DNA from: a virus
Virus record (IMG/VR): IMGVR_UViG_3300044977_000094
Coordinates: 62,001 to 126,000 of that record
Strand: one strand, 5' to 3'
Length of the DNA stretch: 64,000 nt
Shown: positions 48,545 through 57,238 of the stretch, piece by piece
Layout of the letters: every line of letters begins with the position of its first letter
Position numbering within the stretch: position 1 is the first letter of the stretch
Program-made: the position numbers and the translations under genes
Notes under the pieces: model-generated
What the model saw: only the letters and a program-made list of their open reading frames with translations
Told to the model about the DNA's origin: nothing
Database searches by the model: none

Positions 48545-49380
48545 GCCGGTACTCGTTCGCGCCAGCCGGGGCCGCGGCTGCCGGAGATCTGGCCGCGTAC
48601 GTATTTGATGCTCAGTCCGACGCGGGCGGCGATGTCTTCTTCGGCGACGCCGATCCTGGCCAGCCAGGCGACGTCGTCGGCGCGAATGACGGCGGCTTCG
48701 GCTTTGCACAGAACGGGCTCGGGCACGTCGGGCTCGGGCTGCGCGGCAGGATCGTCAATGTCGGCGCCCCACGCCGCAGGGCCGTCCCATCCGAGGCGTG
48801 CGGCACGCAACCGTGACCGCGTCGAACTGCCCGGAACGGCGACGAGGCTCTTGTAGGCGCGGGTGATGGCGGCGGCAGTGCTGGCCCGCACGGTTGGGGT
48901 GCCGTCTTCGACGACCTGCGACATGGCGGTGTGGCCGATGCCTGAGGCGGTGGTGATGTCCTTGACGGGGTGGCCGATGGCGATGAGGGCCCGGACGCGG
49001 CGACGGCTGCCTGTGGCGTCGACGTGCCGGTCTTGATAGCCGGGGAGTTGGTCGGCGCGCACGGCCAGGATGCGTGTGGCGATGGCCCGCCGGATGGGCG
49101 TGGGCCGTCCGCCGAGGATGGCTGCGGTGGTGGCTCGGGAGCATTCGGCCGCTGCGGCGATGTCTTCCTGGGTGGCGCCTTGGTGGAGGAGGTTGCGGAG
49201 GTGGGCGCGTGCGGGGCCCGGGTCGACGGTGAGGGATCGCCCGGTCTCCTTGAGGTAGCGGCGGCGCCTGTCGTAGAGGTATTCGGCTCGGCGGCAGGCG
49301 GGGCAGGGGCAGCGGGGGATGCCGGTTTGGGGGCGGCCGATGGCGCGGGCGTGGGTGCCGTGCGGCGGGAGGGGCTTCAC
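48541..49380 (-). CDS. Actinophage-type HTH protein
   Basis: A 279-residue protein from GTG. It starts with HGTHARAIGRPQTGIPRCPC and CPACRRAE, a short zinc-like motif of actinophage/Streptomyces HTH proteins. Two HTH-like segments: GATQEDIAAAAECSRATTAA and HPVKDITTASGIGHTAMSQ. The C-terminus has VAEEDIAARVGLSIKYVRG. Probable regulator near the WhiB gene. Confidence 0.6.
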   Translation of the reverse strand: MKPLPPHGTHARAIGRPQTGIPRCPCPACRRAEYLYDRRRRYLKETGRSLTVDPGPARAHLRNLLHQGATQEDIAAAAECSRATTAAILGGRPTPIRRAIATRILAVRADQLPGYQDRHVDATGSRRRVRALIAIGHPVKDITTASGIGHTAMSQVVEDGTPTVRASTAAAITRAYKSLVAVPGSSTRSRLRAARLGWDGPAAWGADIDDPAAQPEPDVPEPVLCKAEAAVIRADDVAWLARIGVAEEDIAARVGLSIKYVRGQISGSRGPGWRERVPA

Positions 49381-49853
49381 GGGGTCACCGCCCCGGCGAG
49401 TTGCCAGACGCGGATGATGGCGCCGGGGGAGTCGAGGGCGTCGGGGTGCTCGCCGGGGAAGACCTTCGCGAGTTGCCGGTACTCGATGACTCGGGCGTCG
49501 TCAGCCCACACGCCGGCGGTGGTCAGGGCGTCCTCGGTGGACCGCAGAAGCTTGCTGAGGTCCGGGTAGCGGGTGGGCCAAGTGCGGGTTCGCTTCGGGG
49601 CACTGGCCGGCTTCGGCAGTGTGAACACCATGTCGGCGCACAGCGGGCCGTCGAGGATCGTCCAGTCGGCCCATGTGGCGAGCTGTTGCCGGGCCGCGGC
49701 CTCGACGGCGTTGCGCCACGGTGCGACCTTCTTGGAGGACTCCAGCAGGACTGCTGTGGACTTTCCGGTGGACTTGCTGGTCCGGTGGCCGACGTACTTC
49801 TTGCTGCCCTGCGGTGCTGGGATGCCGTGGACGGTGATGGTGAGTGGCGTCAT
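49377..49853 (-). CDS. rusA: RusA-family Holliday-junction resolvase
   Basis: A 158-residue endonuclease. TITVHGIPAPQGSKKYVGHR at the start, PDLSKLLRSTEDALTTAGVW and ADDARVIEYRQLAK match the RusA core with the conserved Asp/Lys residues. It resolves branched phage DNA before packaging. Start ATG overlaps the upstream WhiB stop. Confidence 0.85.
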   Translation of the reverse strand: MTPLTITVHGIPAPQGSKKYVGHRTSKSTGKSTAVLLESSKKVAPWRNAVEAAARQQLATWADWTILDGPLCADMVFTLPKPASAPKRTRTWPTRYPDLSKLLRSTEDALTTAGVWADDARVIEYRQLAKVFPGEHPDALDSPGAIIRVWQLAGAVTP

Positions 49854-50161
49854 GCGACGGCCCTCGCCAGGCGGTAGCGGACGCGGTAGACGTTGTAGCG
49901 CTCTTCGGGGGTGAGGCCGCCGCGGATGCCGTCCCGCCCGTCGGTCTTGGAGCCGCCTTCGCTCTGGAGGGCGTCTTCGAGGCATTCACGGCGTACGGGG
50001 CAACTGAGGCAGATGGCCTTGGCAGTGTTGGCTTGCCGCATCCCGTGGGCATTGGTGTAGCTGTAGGGGAACCACAGTTCGGGGTCGTGGCCGAGGCAGG
50101 ACGCGATGTCGCGCCAGGTCTGCGTGGCGGTGCGTCCGGGCTTGTAGGCGACGGTGGTCAC
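49850..50161 (-). CDS. WhiB-family iron-sulfur regulator
   Basis: A 103-residue protein with the WhiB pattern: Cys22, Cys51, Cys54 and Cys60 (CLSCPVRREC) binding a 4Fe-4S cluster, then GIRGGLTPEERYNVYR. Phage WhiB proteins reprogramme host transcription in actinobacteria; direct targets here are unknown. Confidence 0.9.
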   Translation of the reverse strand: MTTVAYKPGRTATQTWRDIASCLGHDPELWFPYSYTNAHGMRQANTAKAICLSCPVRRECLEDALQSEGGSKTDGRDGIRGGLTPEERYNVYRVRYRLARAVA

Positions 50162-50448
50162 TTGGTGTGCCTCCTTGTCGCGGAGTGGGAGTGGTAGAGC
50201 TCGGCGATGACCAGGAAGGCGGCGTCGATGCTGTTCTGGTCGGCGGTACTCCAGATGGCGAGGGTGTCGATGCGCCGCGGCGCCGGCATGGGTTCGTCGT
50301 CGACGGTGCAGGCCCTGTACACGTCGGGCTCGGTGGCGGCGAGTCCTTCGGCGAGGGCGGCTGCGAGGGCGGTGCCGGCGCGGAGGCGGATCGCGATGCT
50401 GCCCACGGCGCGGCCCAGCCGGACGGCGATGGCGAGGAGGAGGTTCAT
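50158..50448 (-). CDS. Unknown small protein
   Basis: A 96-residue protein, MNLLLAIAVRLGRAVGSIAI. Hydrophobic N-terminal helix, then mixed. May be membrane associated. Overlaps neighbours by four bases. Confidence 0.5.
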   Translation of the reverse strand: MNLLLAIAVRLGRAVGSIAIRLRAGTALAAALAEGLAATEPDVYRACTVDDEPMPAPRRIDTLAIWSTADQNSIDAAFLVIAELYHSHSATRRHTK

Positions 50449-50585
50449 TGCTCGTCCTCTCGCAGGTCGTTGCGGAGGCTGATGTGGGCCCAGGTGGCGA
50501 CGCCGAGGCAGACCACGACGAAGGCGACGCCAGCGGTGAGGGTGAGTCGGGGGTGGTCGAGGAGGATGAGCAGGGCGTGGAGCAC
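50445..50585 (-). CDS. Small membrane protein
   Basis: A 46-residue protein from GTG with AAGGGAG upstream, VLHALLILLDHPRLTLTAGV. One or two hydrophobic segments then a charged C-terminal end. Probable membrane peptide. Confidence 0.5.
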   Translation of the reverse strand: MLHALLILLDHPRLTLTAGVAFVVVCLGVATWAHISLRNDLREDEQ

Positions 50586-50689
50586 GACGGGCTCCCTTCG
50601 GGTCTGGGGTGGTGGCCGCCGCCGGGGAGGGGAAGACCGACGGCGGCCGGCTGGTGGGCCGGGCAGGTCGCTGGGCTGCCCGGCGGGTG

Positions 50690-51394
50690 TCAGACGGCTT
50701 CGGCCGCTGTGGCCGGCTTTGCCTTCCGCGAGAACTTCGGCTTCCAGGTGACGTGCGGTGCGGGCCCGAGCGGCACCTCGTCGGGCGGCTCCGGCGGCAG
50801 CGGCGGGAGGCTGCTACGGGGCATGTCGGCGGGGATCGCCGCAGCCGGGTACTGGGCGGTCTCATCCGGGCCGAAGACCCGCTGCGCGGGCAACTGAACG
50901 GTGCTGGGACCGCAGTCGGGCTCCTTGGCCGGCGTGGGCTTGATCGGCTCGACCTTGGCCACGGGAGCCCGTGCCACCCGGAGCCGGTCCAGCAACGCCT
51001 TAACCTGGTCGATGGCCAGCTCGGCATCCCCGGCGAGCCACGCCAGGAACTCGCCGCGCTCACTGGTCACGGCACGCCGGTAGACGCGGCCGGCCTCGAA
51101 GGCGAAGTGGCGGCCCCACTCCTCGGCCTGCTCGCGGGTCCAGCAGTGCGCCCCGCCGCGGCCGGCCTCGGGGGTCAGCGGCTCCCACGTGGTGCCGTTC
51201 CAGTAGTCCGGGGCTCTGTAGCCGGCGTTGCTGTCGTAGACGACCCAGTCCCCGGCGGCGTCGGCGGCGATGCCGATGTACTTGCGTGGCCCGGCCCAGT
51301 GGCCCTCAACGGGGTAGCGGATGGATGTGGCGAGGTTGGCGAGGTCGGCGCGGGCTTCGGCGGCCTGGGCGCGGCGTGCAGCCTTGGTGGTCAT
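50690..51394 (-). CDS. Unknown protein
   Basis: A 234-residue protein, MTTKAARRAQAAEARADLAN. The centre has YRAPDYWNGTTWEPLTPEAG; the C-terminal third is Pro-rich. No named family. Follows the HU-type gene cluster. Confidence 0.5.
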   Translation of the reverse strand: MTTKAARRAQAAEARADLANLATSIRYPVEGHWAGPRKYIGIAADAAGDWVVYDSNAGYRAPDYWNGTTWEPLTPEAGRGGAHCWTREQAEEWGRHFAFEAGRVYRRAVTSERGEFLAWLAGDAELAIDQVKALLDRLRVARAPVAKVEPIKPTPAKEPDCGPSTVQLPAQRVFGPDETAQYPAAAIPADMPRSSLPPLPPEPPDEVPLGPAPHVTWKPKFSRKAKPATAAEAV

Positions 51395-51594
51395 CTCGGG
51401 TCTCCCTCGGCGGTGTTCTGGGCGTCGTCGATGGCCTGCTGCCACTGGGCGCGTTCTCTGCGGTATCGCTCGGACAGGTGGAGGCAGCTTTTGACGCTGG
51501 GAAGTCGCAGGCGTTGCGTGAGCTGCCGGATGTGGCGCTCGGCGATGTCGCGGGTCGTGTTGTCCGTCACGCGGAACGTGGTCGCGGGCGCCAT
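51391..51594 (-). CDS. Small helical protein
   Basis: A 67-residue protein, MAPATTFRVTDNTTRDIAER. ATG shares the last base of the HU-like stop. Likely an HU-operon accessory; function unknown. Confidence 0.5.
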   Translation of the reverse strand: MAPATTFRVTDNTTRDIAERHIRQLTQRLRLPSVKSCLHLSERYRRERAQWQQAIDDAQNTAEGDPR

Positions 51595-51989
51595 CACGCG
51601 ACCTGCTTTCGGGCGGCGATGTCCGCGGCAGCGGCGGCGCGCAGGGCCTCGACGCCACCGGGCATGTAGGTGCCCTTCGGGGCCTTGGTCACGGCGCTGC
51701 CCTGCGGGAGGGGCTTGGTGCCGGCGACGAGGTCGAGGAGGTTCTGGCCGGGCCGGAACCTTGGGTGCTGGTGGGCGGGGATGCGGATGGGGGTGCCGTC
51801 CTGCGGGTTGCGGGCGGCGCGTTCGTGGCGTTCGACGGTCTCGAAGCGGCCGAAGCCGGTGACGCTGACGGGTTCTCCGGCGACGAGGCTGCGGGTGATG
51901 GTGTCCAGGACGGCGTCGACGGCTGCTTCGGCGGCGCGGCGGCCGCCGAGCTTGGCGGCGACGGCGTCGATGGGGTGGGCCTTGTTCAT
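51594..51989 (-). CDS. HU-like DNA-binding protein
   Basis: A 131-residue protein. MNKAHPIDAVAAKLGGRRAA then VSVTGFGRFETVERHERAAR and NPQDGTPIRIPAHQ fit the HU/IHF fold. The extended C-terminus carries basic and Ala-rich sequence. It may organise replicating DNA or help recombination. Confidence 0.8.
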   Translation of the reverse strand: MNKAHPIDAVAAKLGGRRAAEAAVDAVLDTITRSLVAGEPVSVTGFGRFETVERHERAARNPQDGTPIRIPAHQHPRFRPGQNLLDLVAGTKPLPQGSAVTKAPKGTYMPGGVEALRAAAAADIAARKQVA

Positions 51990-52067
51990 TGCGTTCTCCG
52001 TGAGGGTGAAGGTGAGGGTGGGGCTCGAATTCAGGCGGACGTATCCGCAGGTCAGGTAAGAAGTGGC

Positions 52068-52271
52068 CTAGGCGGTGTCGGTGGGGCAGCCGCAGCCGGG
52101 CTCCAGGAGGCTCACGAACCCGGCGAAGCCGTGGTCTGCGCACTCCAGCCAGTTCTGCGGCAGGACCGGGTGCGGCCCGAAGCTGGCGTAGACGCTGGTG
52201 CGGCGTGGGCGCCACGGCAGCAGGGCCACGAGGTCGGCGGCGGCGAAGGCGGCCAGCCAGCGGGCGGTCAC
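52068..52271 (-). CDS. Small unknown protein
   Basis: A 67-residue protein from GTG overlapping the upstream stop. Contains WLECADHGFAGFVSL and CGCPTD. Possible zinc site. Confidence 0.45.
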   Translation of the reverse strand: MTARWLAAFAAADLVALLPWRPRRTSVYASFGPHPVLPQNWLECADHGFAGFVSLLEPGCGCPTDTA

Positions 52272-52813
52272 GACGTCGCCGCCGGTGCCGGCGTCCACGG
52301 GTGGTCGTTGCGGTGCGGGTCGCGGGCTTCGCTGGCGCGCTGCATCAGGGCCAGGCGCTCCGTCAGGGCGACGCGGGCACGGTGCTCGTCCCGCCACGCC
52401 TTCGCGGCGTCACCGCGGCTCGGATCCCACTCGGCGGGCTCCGACGCGCGGGCCAGCGCGGCCTTCGTGGTGTCCAGTTCCTCGGCCAGGCCCCGCAGCG
52501 TGATGTCCCGCTCGGCGATCTGCTCCCGCAGCGCGGCCACCGTCGGCGTGTCCGCGAGGCGGCGGGTCAGGGCCCTGTTCTCGCCCTCAAGCCCCGTGAT
52601 GATCTTCTTGAGGGCGGCGACCTCCGCTGAATCCATTGCCCCCGCCGTGCGAACGACGTTGTCGTACAGCTCCCGCAGCGTCGTCAGGTCCTGAGTGGTG
52701 CGGTCGTGCCGCTCGGCTTGGATGGCCTCCCGCTTCTTCCGCAGAGCGACCTCGGCGCGCAGGTCGCGGTTCTCGCGCCGCAGCTTGCGTCTGGACTTCA
52801 AGACCTCAGGCAC
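52268..52813 (-). CDS. Coiled-coil protein
   Basis: A 181-residue protein from GTG with GAGGAG upstream. Long charged helices (LKSRRKLRRENRDLRAEV...), probable coiled coil. Role could be structural, recombination support or host interaction. Confidence 0.55.
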   Translation of the reverse strand: MPEVLKSRRKLRRENRDLRAEVALRKKREAIQAERHDRTTQDLTTLRELYDNVVRTAGAMDSAEVAALKKIITGLEGENRALTRRLADTPTVAALREQIAERDITLRGLAEELDTTKAALARASEPAEWDPSRGDAAKAWRDEHRARVALTERLALMQRASEARDPHRNDHPWTPAPAATS

Positions 52814-52950
52814 GGCTCCTCCTCGGTGATCTCGGCGCGGTGGTTGGTGATCGAGTCGCGCAGTTCGCGGGCAGCGACCGCGGCGAGCAGCAGGTCCAGC
52901 AGGGGCGCCGGCTCCGGGCCGGCCGGCCTCAGGTCCACGGCGGCGGTCAT
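52798..52950 (-). CDS. Very small protein overlapping the coiled-coil gene
   Basis: A 50-residue protein, MTAAVDLRPAGPEPAPLLDL. It overlaps the next start by 16 bases. Weakly supported. Confidence 0.4.
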   Translation of the reverse strand: MTAAVDLRPAGPEPAPLLDLLLAAVAARELRDSITNHRAEITEEEPCLRS

Positions 52951-53051
52951 CGCGCACCCCGATGACGCCAGGCGTTGAAGCAGATCCGCGACCAGCCGAA
53001 GGCCAGGAAGAGGACGAACAGGAAGGAGACGACATCCAGGGCGGAGTTCAC
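52947..53051 (-). CDS. Very small membrane peptide
   Basis: A 34-residue protein from GTG, VNSALDVVSFLFVLFLAFGW. One hydrophobic helix. ATGA overlap with the previous gene. Confidence 0.4.
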   Translation of the reverse strand: MNSALDVVSFLFVLFLAFGWSRICFNAWRHRGAR

Positions 53052-53125
53052 GAGGGTCCCTTTCGGTGGCACGAATGGATCTGCTGTACGGGCGGGGCGG
53101 TGGGCGAGACCGCCCCGCTGGGTGG

Positions 53126-53815
53126 CTAGAACGGGGGCTCGTCCGAGATTTCGGGCCAGCGCTGCGACGGCCGCTTACGGGCCCGCTGGCCCATGTCCGA
53201 GAGTTCGAGGGCGTAGTCGACGGCGTCGTCGATGTTCAGTCCCGCGTCGTCCAGGCGGGACGCGAGCGCGTTCGCAGCCGCCCACCGGTCGTCCGAGCGG
53301 CCCTGCAACTCCTCCGCCACGTGCCGGACCAGCAAGTCGCGGTACGCCTCGGACAGCTTCCGGAACGCTGCCTGGTCCAGCCCGACCGTGACCGGCTTGG
53401 CCGCGGGCTCGTCGTCGGCCGGCACGGGCGGTGCCGCGTCCGCGTCGTAGCTGCGGTTGAAATCCTCCATGCGGTTCTCGATCGCCGCGTCCACGCTGAC
53501 GTGGCGCGACCGCAGCGCGTAGGCCAGCCCGTGGGCCAGCTCCTGCGCGGCGGGCTTCCCGTCGATCAACGTCTCGGCGATCACAGCGCCGACGATCCGT
53601 TGCGTGGCCGCCAAGTCCCGCTGGAGCTCACGAAGCTGCTCCTGCGCGTGGGCCTGCTGCTCCGGCAACTGAGCCAGCGTCGCGTGAGCGCCAGCCAAAG
53701 CCGCCAAGATCGCCGCCGACTCGGGATTGACGAACACCGCCTCCGGGCCCGTACCGCGCAACCAGGACGCCTGCGACAGGTACTTCTCCGCCGACGCGAA
53801 GTGGTTGACTGTCAT
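53126..53815 (-). CDS. Unknown helical protein
   Basis: A 229-residue protein, MTVNHFASAEKYLSQASWLR. Predominantly helical with an acidic spacer; the tail ends RWPEISDEPPF. It precedes the RDF-like gene in the operon. Possibly a recombination accessory protein. Confidence 0.5.
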   Translation of the reverse strand: MTVNHFASAEKYLSQASWLRGTGPEAVFVNPESAAILAALAGAHATLAQLPEQQAHAQEQLRELQRDLAATQRIVGAVIAETLIDGKPAAQELAHGLAYALRSRHVSVDAAIENRMEDFNRSYDADAAPPVPADDEPAAKPVTVGLDQAAFRKLSEAYRDLLVRHVAEELQGRSDDRWAAANALASRLDDAGLNIDDAVDYALELSDMGQRARKRPSQRWPEISDEPPF

Positions 53816-54915
53816 GCCGTCGCCCCCTCGACCATGAAGTCGACGAACGCGGCCAACTGCTGCTCGCTGGCGTCCTGAATGCGGTCACCCTGGGACCAGA
53901 TCCCGAACTGCGACTCGGTCGCTTCCCCGTCCCAGCCGCGCAGGCTGCGGGCCTCGTTGAGCCGCGTCCGCAGGCCATCCGGGTCGTCCGGATCCACGAA
54001 CTCGGCCTCCAGCGGCTCATCGGACGCAGCCTCCTCGTCCTTGAGGCTGGCGATCCGCATCAGCTCCTGAGACAGCGGATCCTTGCCGTCCGCCCGCACG
54101 TGACCCACCTGGCGGGCCTGCGTCCACACATCCCGCACGTCGTCCGACGTCAGGGCGCCCTTGGCCAGCGCGACGTAGTCCGGCTTCGGGGGCTCGATCG
54201 CCAGCGCCTCGACGGCACCACCCGGGTTCAACGCCACAGCGGTCGGCAGCGGCCCGGCCAGCGCCTGCCGCGGCGTGACACCACGCAGCTCGACCACCAC
54301 CACGGGAAACTTCTTCGTCTCCCCATTCGCGACCCGCTGACGCGGCTCGATCCGCAGCGTCACCGGCACGAAGCCCTTGCCGTCGGTCCCGGCGAGGACC
54401 ATGTCGACCATGCCGCCCCACTCGCTGGCGGCGTAGAAGCTGTGCGTCTCCGCACGCCACATGCCCATCCCCGACAGGTCGGGCAGCATCACGTTCAGGC
54501 GCGACGTCGCGGCACAGACGCGGCCCTTCGGCTGCTCGTACCAGGTCTCCCCGAACTTGGCGGCGCACAGGCACGGCTGGCGGGACAGCAGCTCGGTCTC
54601 GCCGTCGCAGCGGCGCTGGCAGCCACCCTTGGACCACATCTCGTTGTACTGGTTCAGCGGATCACCGGGCGTGATCAGCGCCTCGATCGACGCCGCCTTC
54701 GTGATCACCCGCCACTGCTCGATGGAGGAGTTCAGCGGCGACCACTGCTCGACGTTGCCGCCCCACAGCTCGGCGGCCGTGCGCACGTGCTCCTCCGAGT
54801 GGGAGGTGACCACCCATGTCGCCGACCGCACAGGACGGTTGCCCTGCGTGTAGCCGGTGCGAAGGCGACCGTGCTCGGCGGCCTTCCGCTGGATGTTCAG
54901 GAGCCGGGAGCCCAT
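53812..54915 (-). CDS. phiC31 gp3-like protein, candidate recombination directionality factor
   Basis: A 367-residue protein. The start MGSRLLNIQRKAAEHGRLRT, then SHSEEHVRTAAELWGGNVE and CQRRCDGETELLSRQPCLC resemble the phiC31/phiBT1 gp3-type family, which switches serine integrases to excision. The serine integrase is at 58607-60076. Assignment rests on partial family recall, not on a search. The C-terminal acidic region is extra compared with gp3. Confidence 0.5.
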   Translation of the reverse strand: MGSRLLNIQRKAAEHGRLRTGYTQGNRPVRSATWVVTSHSEEHVRTAAELWGGNVEQWSPLNSSIEQWRVITKAASIEALITPGDPLNQYNEMWSKGGCQRRCDGETELLSRQPCLCAAKFGETWYEQPKGRVCAATSRLNVMLPDLSGMGMWRAETHSFYAASEWGGMVDMVLAGTDGKGFVPVTLRIEPRQRVANGETKKFPVVVVELRGVTPRQALAGPLPTAVALNPGGAVEALAIEPPKPDYVALAKGALTSDDVRDVWTQARQVGHVRADGKDPLSQELMRIASLKDEEAASDEPLEAEFVDPDDPDGLRTRLNEARSLRGWDGEATESQFGIWSQGDRIQDASEQQLAAFVDFMVEGATA

Positions 54916-54916
54916 C

Positions 54917-55744
54917 TCAGGCCACCTTTCGGGTCACGGCCGCAGCCTGCGGCGGCATCAGCGCGGGATAGGACGAGGGAGCGGCGTGGTGCCACTGGGC
55001 GTTCATCAGGGCGCCGCGGAACGCCCGGAACGCGGCCCGGTTGCCGGGCATCTCCACCAAGGCGTGGGACTTCTGGCGCAGGTTCAGGACGGCGGTGCGT
55101 TGGATCTTGGGCATGTCGCCGTCGCTGTCGTCCGGCAGCAGCACGTTCTCGGCGAACCGCAGGGCAGCGAGCTGCTGCGCGTTCTCCGCGTACACGCTCT
55201 TCGCGGACCGGGTCGAACTCGACTTGTAGTCGATCAACCAAAGCTCCATGCGGCCACCCGCGCCGGTCGGCAGCCAGATCATCAGGTCTGCGGTACCGGC
55301 GTAGCCGAGGCGGCGGTGAATCACGGTGATCTCCGTCGCGACGACGTCACGGTCGATGTGGACGCCCCACTCGTTCAGCCAAAGGTCGAACCGGCGCAGG
55401 TAGGGCCGGACCTCGGCGTCGTCAGCGATCGGGGCGCGCAGCAGGCGCGCTTCACAGGCGGCGTGGATGCGGTCGCCCAGATCAGCGGCGCGCTCCCGCA
55501 CCGTCCCGTGGACGGCCTTGATGTCCCTCGTCAGCTCGGTCCGGTCGGTGACGACGCGACGGGAGACCTCGGCGAGGTTGTCGAGCGTCCACTCGACGCA
55601 GAGCTTCACCGCCCACGGGATCAGGGCGTGCTTGTGGACCGACGTGTCCAGGACGTTCGTGACGGACACCAGGTCGGGGCCGCCGGCGGGGTCCGTGTAG
55701 TAGCGGCCGTTGTCGGTGTCGTGCGCGAGCTTGGGATCGGTCAC
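54917..55744 (-). CDS. RecB/Cas4-like PD-(D/E)xK nuclease
   Basis: A 275-residue protein from GTG overlapping the stop of the neighbouring gene. The core ELWLIDYKSSSTRSAKSVYA followed by ENAQQLAALRFAEN has the D..Y-K and Q-x-x-x-Y/L motifs of the RecB/Cas4 family. Probably an end-processing nuclease in phage recombination. Cysteines for an iron-sulfur cluster are few, so it may be Cas4-like only in the nuclease core. Confidence 0.75.
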   Translation of the reverse strand: MTDPKLAHDTDNGRYYTDPAGGPDLVSVTNVLDTSVHKHALIPWAVKLCVEWTLDNLAEVSRRVVTDRTELTRDIKAVHGTVRERAADLGDRIHAACEARLLRAPIADDAEVRPYLRRFDLWLNEWGVHIDRDVVATEITVIHRRLGYAGTADLMIWLPTGAGGRMELWLIDYKSSSTRSAKSVYAENAQQLAALRFAENVLLPDDSDGDMPKIQRTAVLNLRQKSHALVEMPGNRAAFRAFRGALMNAQWHHAAPSSYPALMPPQAAAVTRKVA

Positions 55745-56166
55745 TTCGTGCCTCCGTGGCGCTCGCGCTGCTGCTCGATCCACGCGTCGGCGCGGTCCTT
55801 CGACGGGAAGTGGCGCTGTGACTTGCGCTTGCCGTTGAGGCGGTAGCGGACCTGCCAGCCGGAGCGCGCGGTCTCGGTGACGCGGACGGCCGTGACGCCG
55901 ACCTGCAGCTCCGGGGTCAGGCGGGCGACTTGGGCGAGCAGTTCCGGCACGGCTTCGTGGGCGTCAGCGATCCACAGCGCGATCGGCCCGGCATAGTCCG
56001 GCAGCGTCGCCAGGACCGAACCGGACTCGTGGTGGATGACCCGCCAGTACGCGGGTTCCTCCCCGTCGCCCTCGACGTAGTCGGTGGTCCACTCGCCGCC
56101 GTACCAGTCGCCGAGCTGCACACCCGCGATCTCAGCGAGGCGGTCATCCGACATCGGGTCGCTCAT
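55741..56166 (-). CDS. Protein with AP2/integrase arm-like C-terminus
   Basis: A 141-residue protein, MSDPMSDDRLAEIAGVQLGD. Its C-terminal WQVRYRLNGKRKSQRHFPS then KDRADAWIEQQRER is like the arm-DNA-binding (AP2-like) domain of integrases. It may bind DNA at or near the att region. Confidence 0.5.
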   Translation of the reverse strand: MSDPMSDDRLAEIAGVQLGDWYGGEWTTDYVEGDGEEPAYWRVIHHESGSVLATLPDYAGPIALWIADAHEAVPELLAQVARLTPELQVGVTAVRVTETARSGWQVRYRLNGKRKSQRHFPSKDRADAWIEQQRERHGGTK

Positions 56167-56168
56167 GG

Positions 56169-56381
56169 TCAGCACCCCCGCCGGTAGTCGCGGTAGTGGC
56201 GGTCGTCGTGCTCGCGGAGCAGCTCCGCGTCGTAGTCGTCCAGGCACAGCACCCGCTCCGACGGCAGGTGCTCGCGGGTCTCAGCGGCGGGGAAGGTGTC
56301 GAAGCACTCCTCGCACATCACGAGGTCGACGGCAGGCGCGGCGGTCACGGCGGGCGGGGCGAGCAGCAGGTCGGCGGTCAT
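56169..56381 (-). CDS. Small Cys protein
   Basis: A 70-residue protein, MTADLLLAPPAVTAAPAVDL, with MCEECFDTF and VLCLDDYDAE. Possible zinc binding. Start at 56381. Confidence 0.45.
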   Translation of the reverse strand: MTADLLLAPPAVTAAPAVDLVMCEECFDTFPAAETREHLPSERVLCLDDYDAELLREHDDRHYRDYRRGC

Positions 56382-56557
56382 CGCGCACCTCGCGCCAGAT
56401 CCGCTGTCGGGACCTTCTCCGCCGCGATCCGATTCCGCAGGTAGTCGTGCAGCGGCGACGACAGAGGCGTGCGCTCCAGCGCCTCGAACGTCTCCCAGTG
56501 ATCGACCGGGTCCAGCGCCGGGCGAACCGTGCCACCCGGGCACAGGCGCGGGCTCAC
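56378..56557 (-). CDS. Small unknown protein
   Basis: A 59-residue protein from GTG overlapping the upstream stop, VSPRLCPGGTVRPALDPVDH, with a helical C-terminal half. No function inferred. Confidence 0.4.
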   Translation of the reverse strand: MSPRLCPGGTVRPALDPVDHWETFEALERTPLSSPLHDYLRNRIAAEKVPTADLARGAR

Positions 56558-56979
56558 GCGGCACGCACCGGGGACTCGACGCCGGCCTCGATCGCGAGAC
56601 GCGTCAGGCACGCCGACACGTCCGTCACCACACACGGCGTCAAGTCGGTGAAGTCCGCGAGGTGCTCGATGTAGTCCGGCTCCCCATCCGTCCACGGAGC
56701 CTCGCCCCGCATGTGCAGCGACGCGAACTTGATCGCCGCCATCGCCGTGAAGCCGCCCGACTCCGTCGGGTCCATGCCGCACGCGATCCGAATCGCACCA
56801 ACCATGTCCACGGGGCGGAACTGCGGGTCCGAGGCGTGCAGCACGCCGGACGCATCCGGCACGGACGGCGGGGCGACGAACGCGCCCTTCGCCAGGCCGT
56901 TCCGCTCGATCACGTCCGCGGCGATCCGGAAGATGAGCGCGAGGTCGGTAGTTCTTGCTTCGGGTGTCAGAATGGTCAC
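56554..56979 (-). CDS. DUF6197-type protein
   Basis: A 141-residue protein from GTG with AAGGGG upstream. RIAADVIERNGLAKGAFVAP and AVRIACGMDPTESGG-like segments, then DYIEHLADFTDLTPCVVTDV, match a common Streptomyces DUF6197 pattern. Function unknown. Confidence 0.55.
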   Translation of the reverse strand: MTILTPEARTTDLALIFRIAADVIERNGLAKGAFVAPPSVPDASGVLHASDPQFRPVDMVGAIRIACGMDPTESGGFTAMAAIKFASLHMRGEAPWTDGEPDYIEHLADFTDLTPCVVTDVSACLTRLAIEAGVESPVRAA

Positions 56980-57076
56980 GGTGACCACCCCTTCTTCGGT
57001 TGTGTGTTCGGGTGGTTGCCAGGGCCTTCGGCACTGCGGGTGCGATCCGCAGGGGAACCGGGGGCCCGTTTTGCTG

Positions 57077-57238
57077 TCAGGCGGCGGTCTGGTGCTCGGC
57101 CGGCTGGACGGTGATTTCGAAGACCCGCTGCAGGAAGGCGATCTGTTCGGGCGATGGCGGCGGCGACTCGGCCGCTATTCGGTGCGCCTCGGCGATCTCA
57201 TCCGGATGGAGGATCTTGTGGCGCTCCTCGCGGGTCAT
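57077..57238 (-). CDS. Small unknown protein
   Basis: A 53-residue protein, MTREERHKILHPDEIAEAHR. Stop/start overlap with the HTH gene upstream. Possibly regulatory. Confidence 0.45.
   Translation of the reverse strand: MTREERHKILHPDEIAEAHRIAAESPPPSPEQIAFLQRVFEITVQPAEHQTAA

Noticed and set aside
54100-55329. Plus-strand open frame of 409 codons
   Set aside because: Antisense to two supported genes, low complexity.
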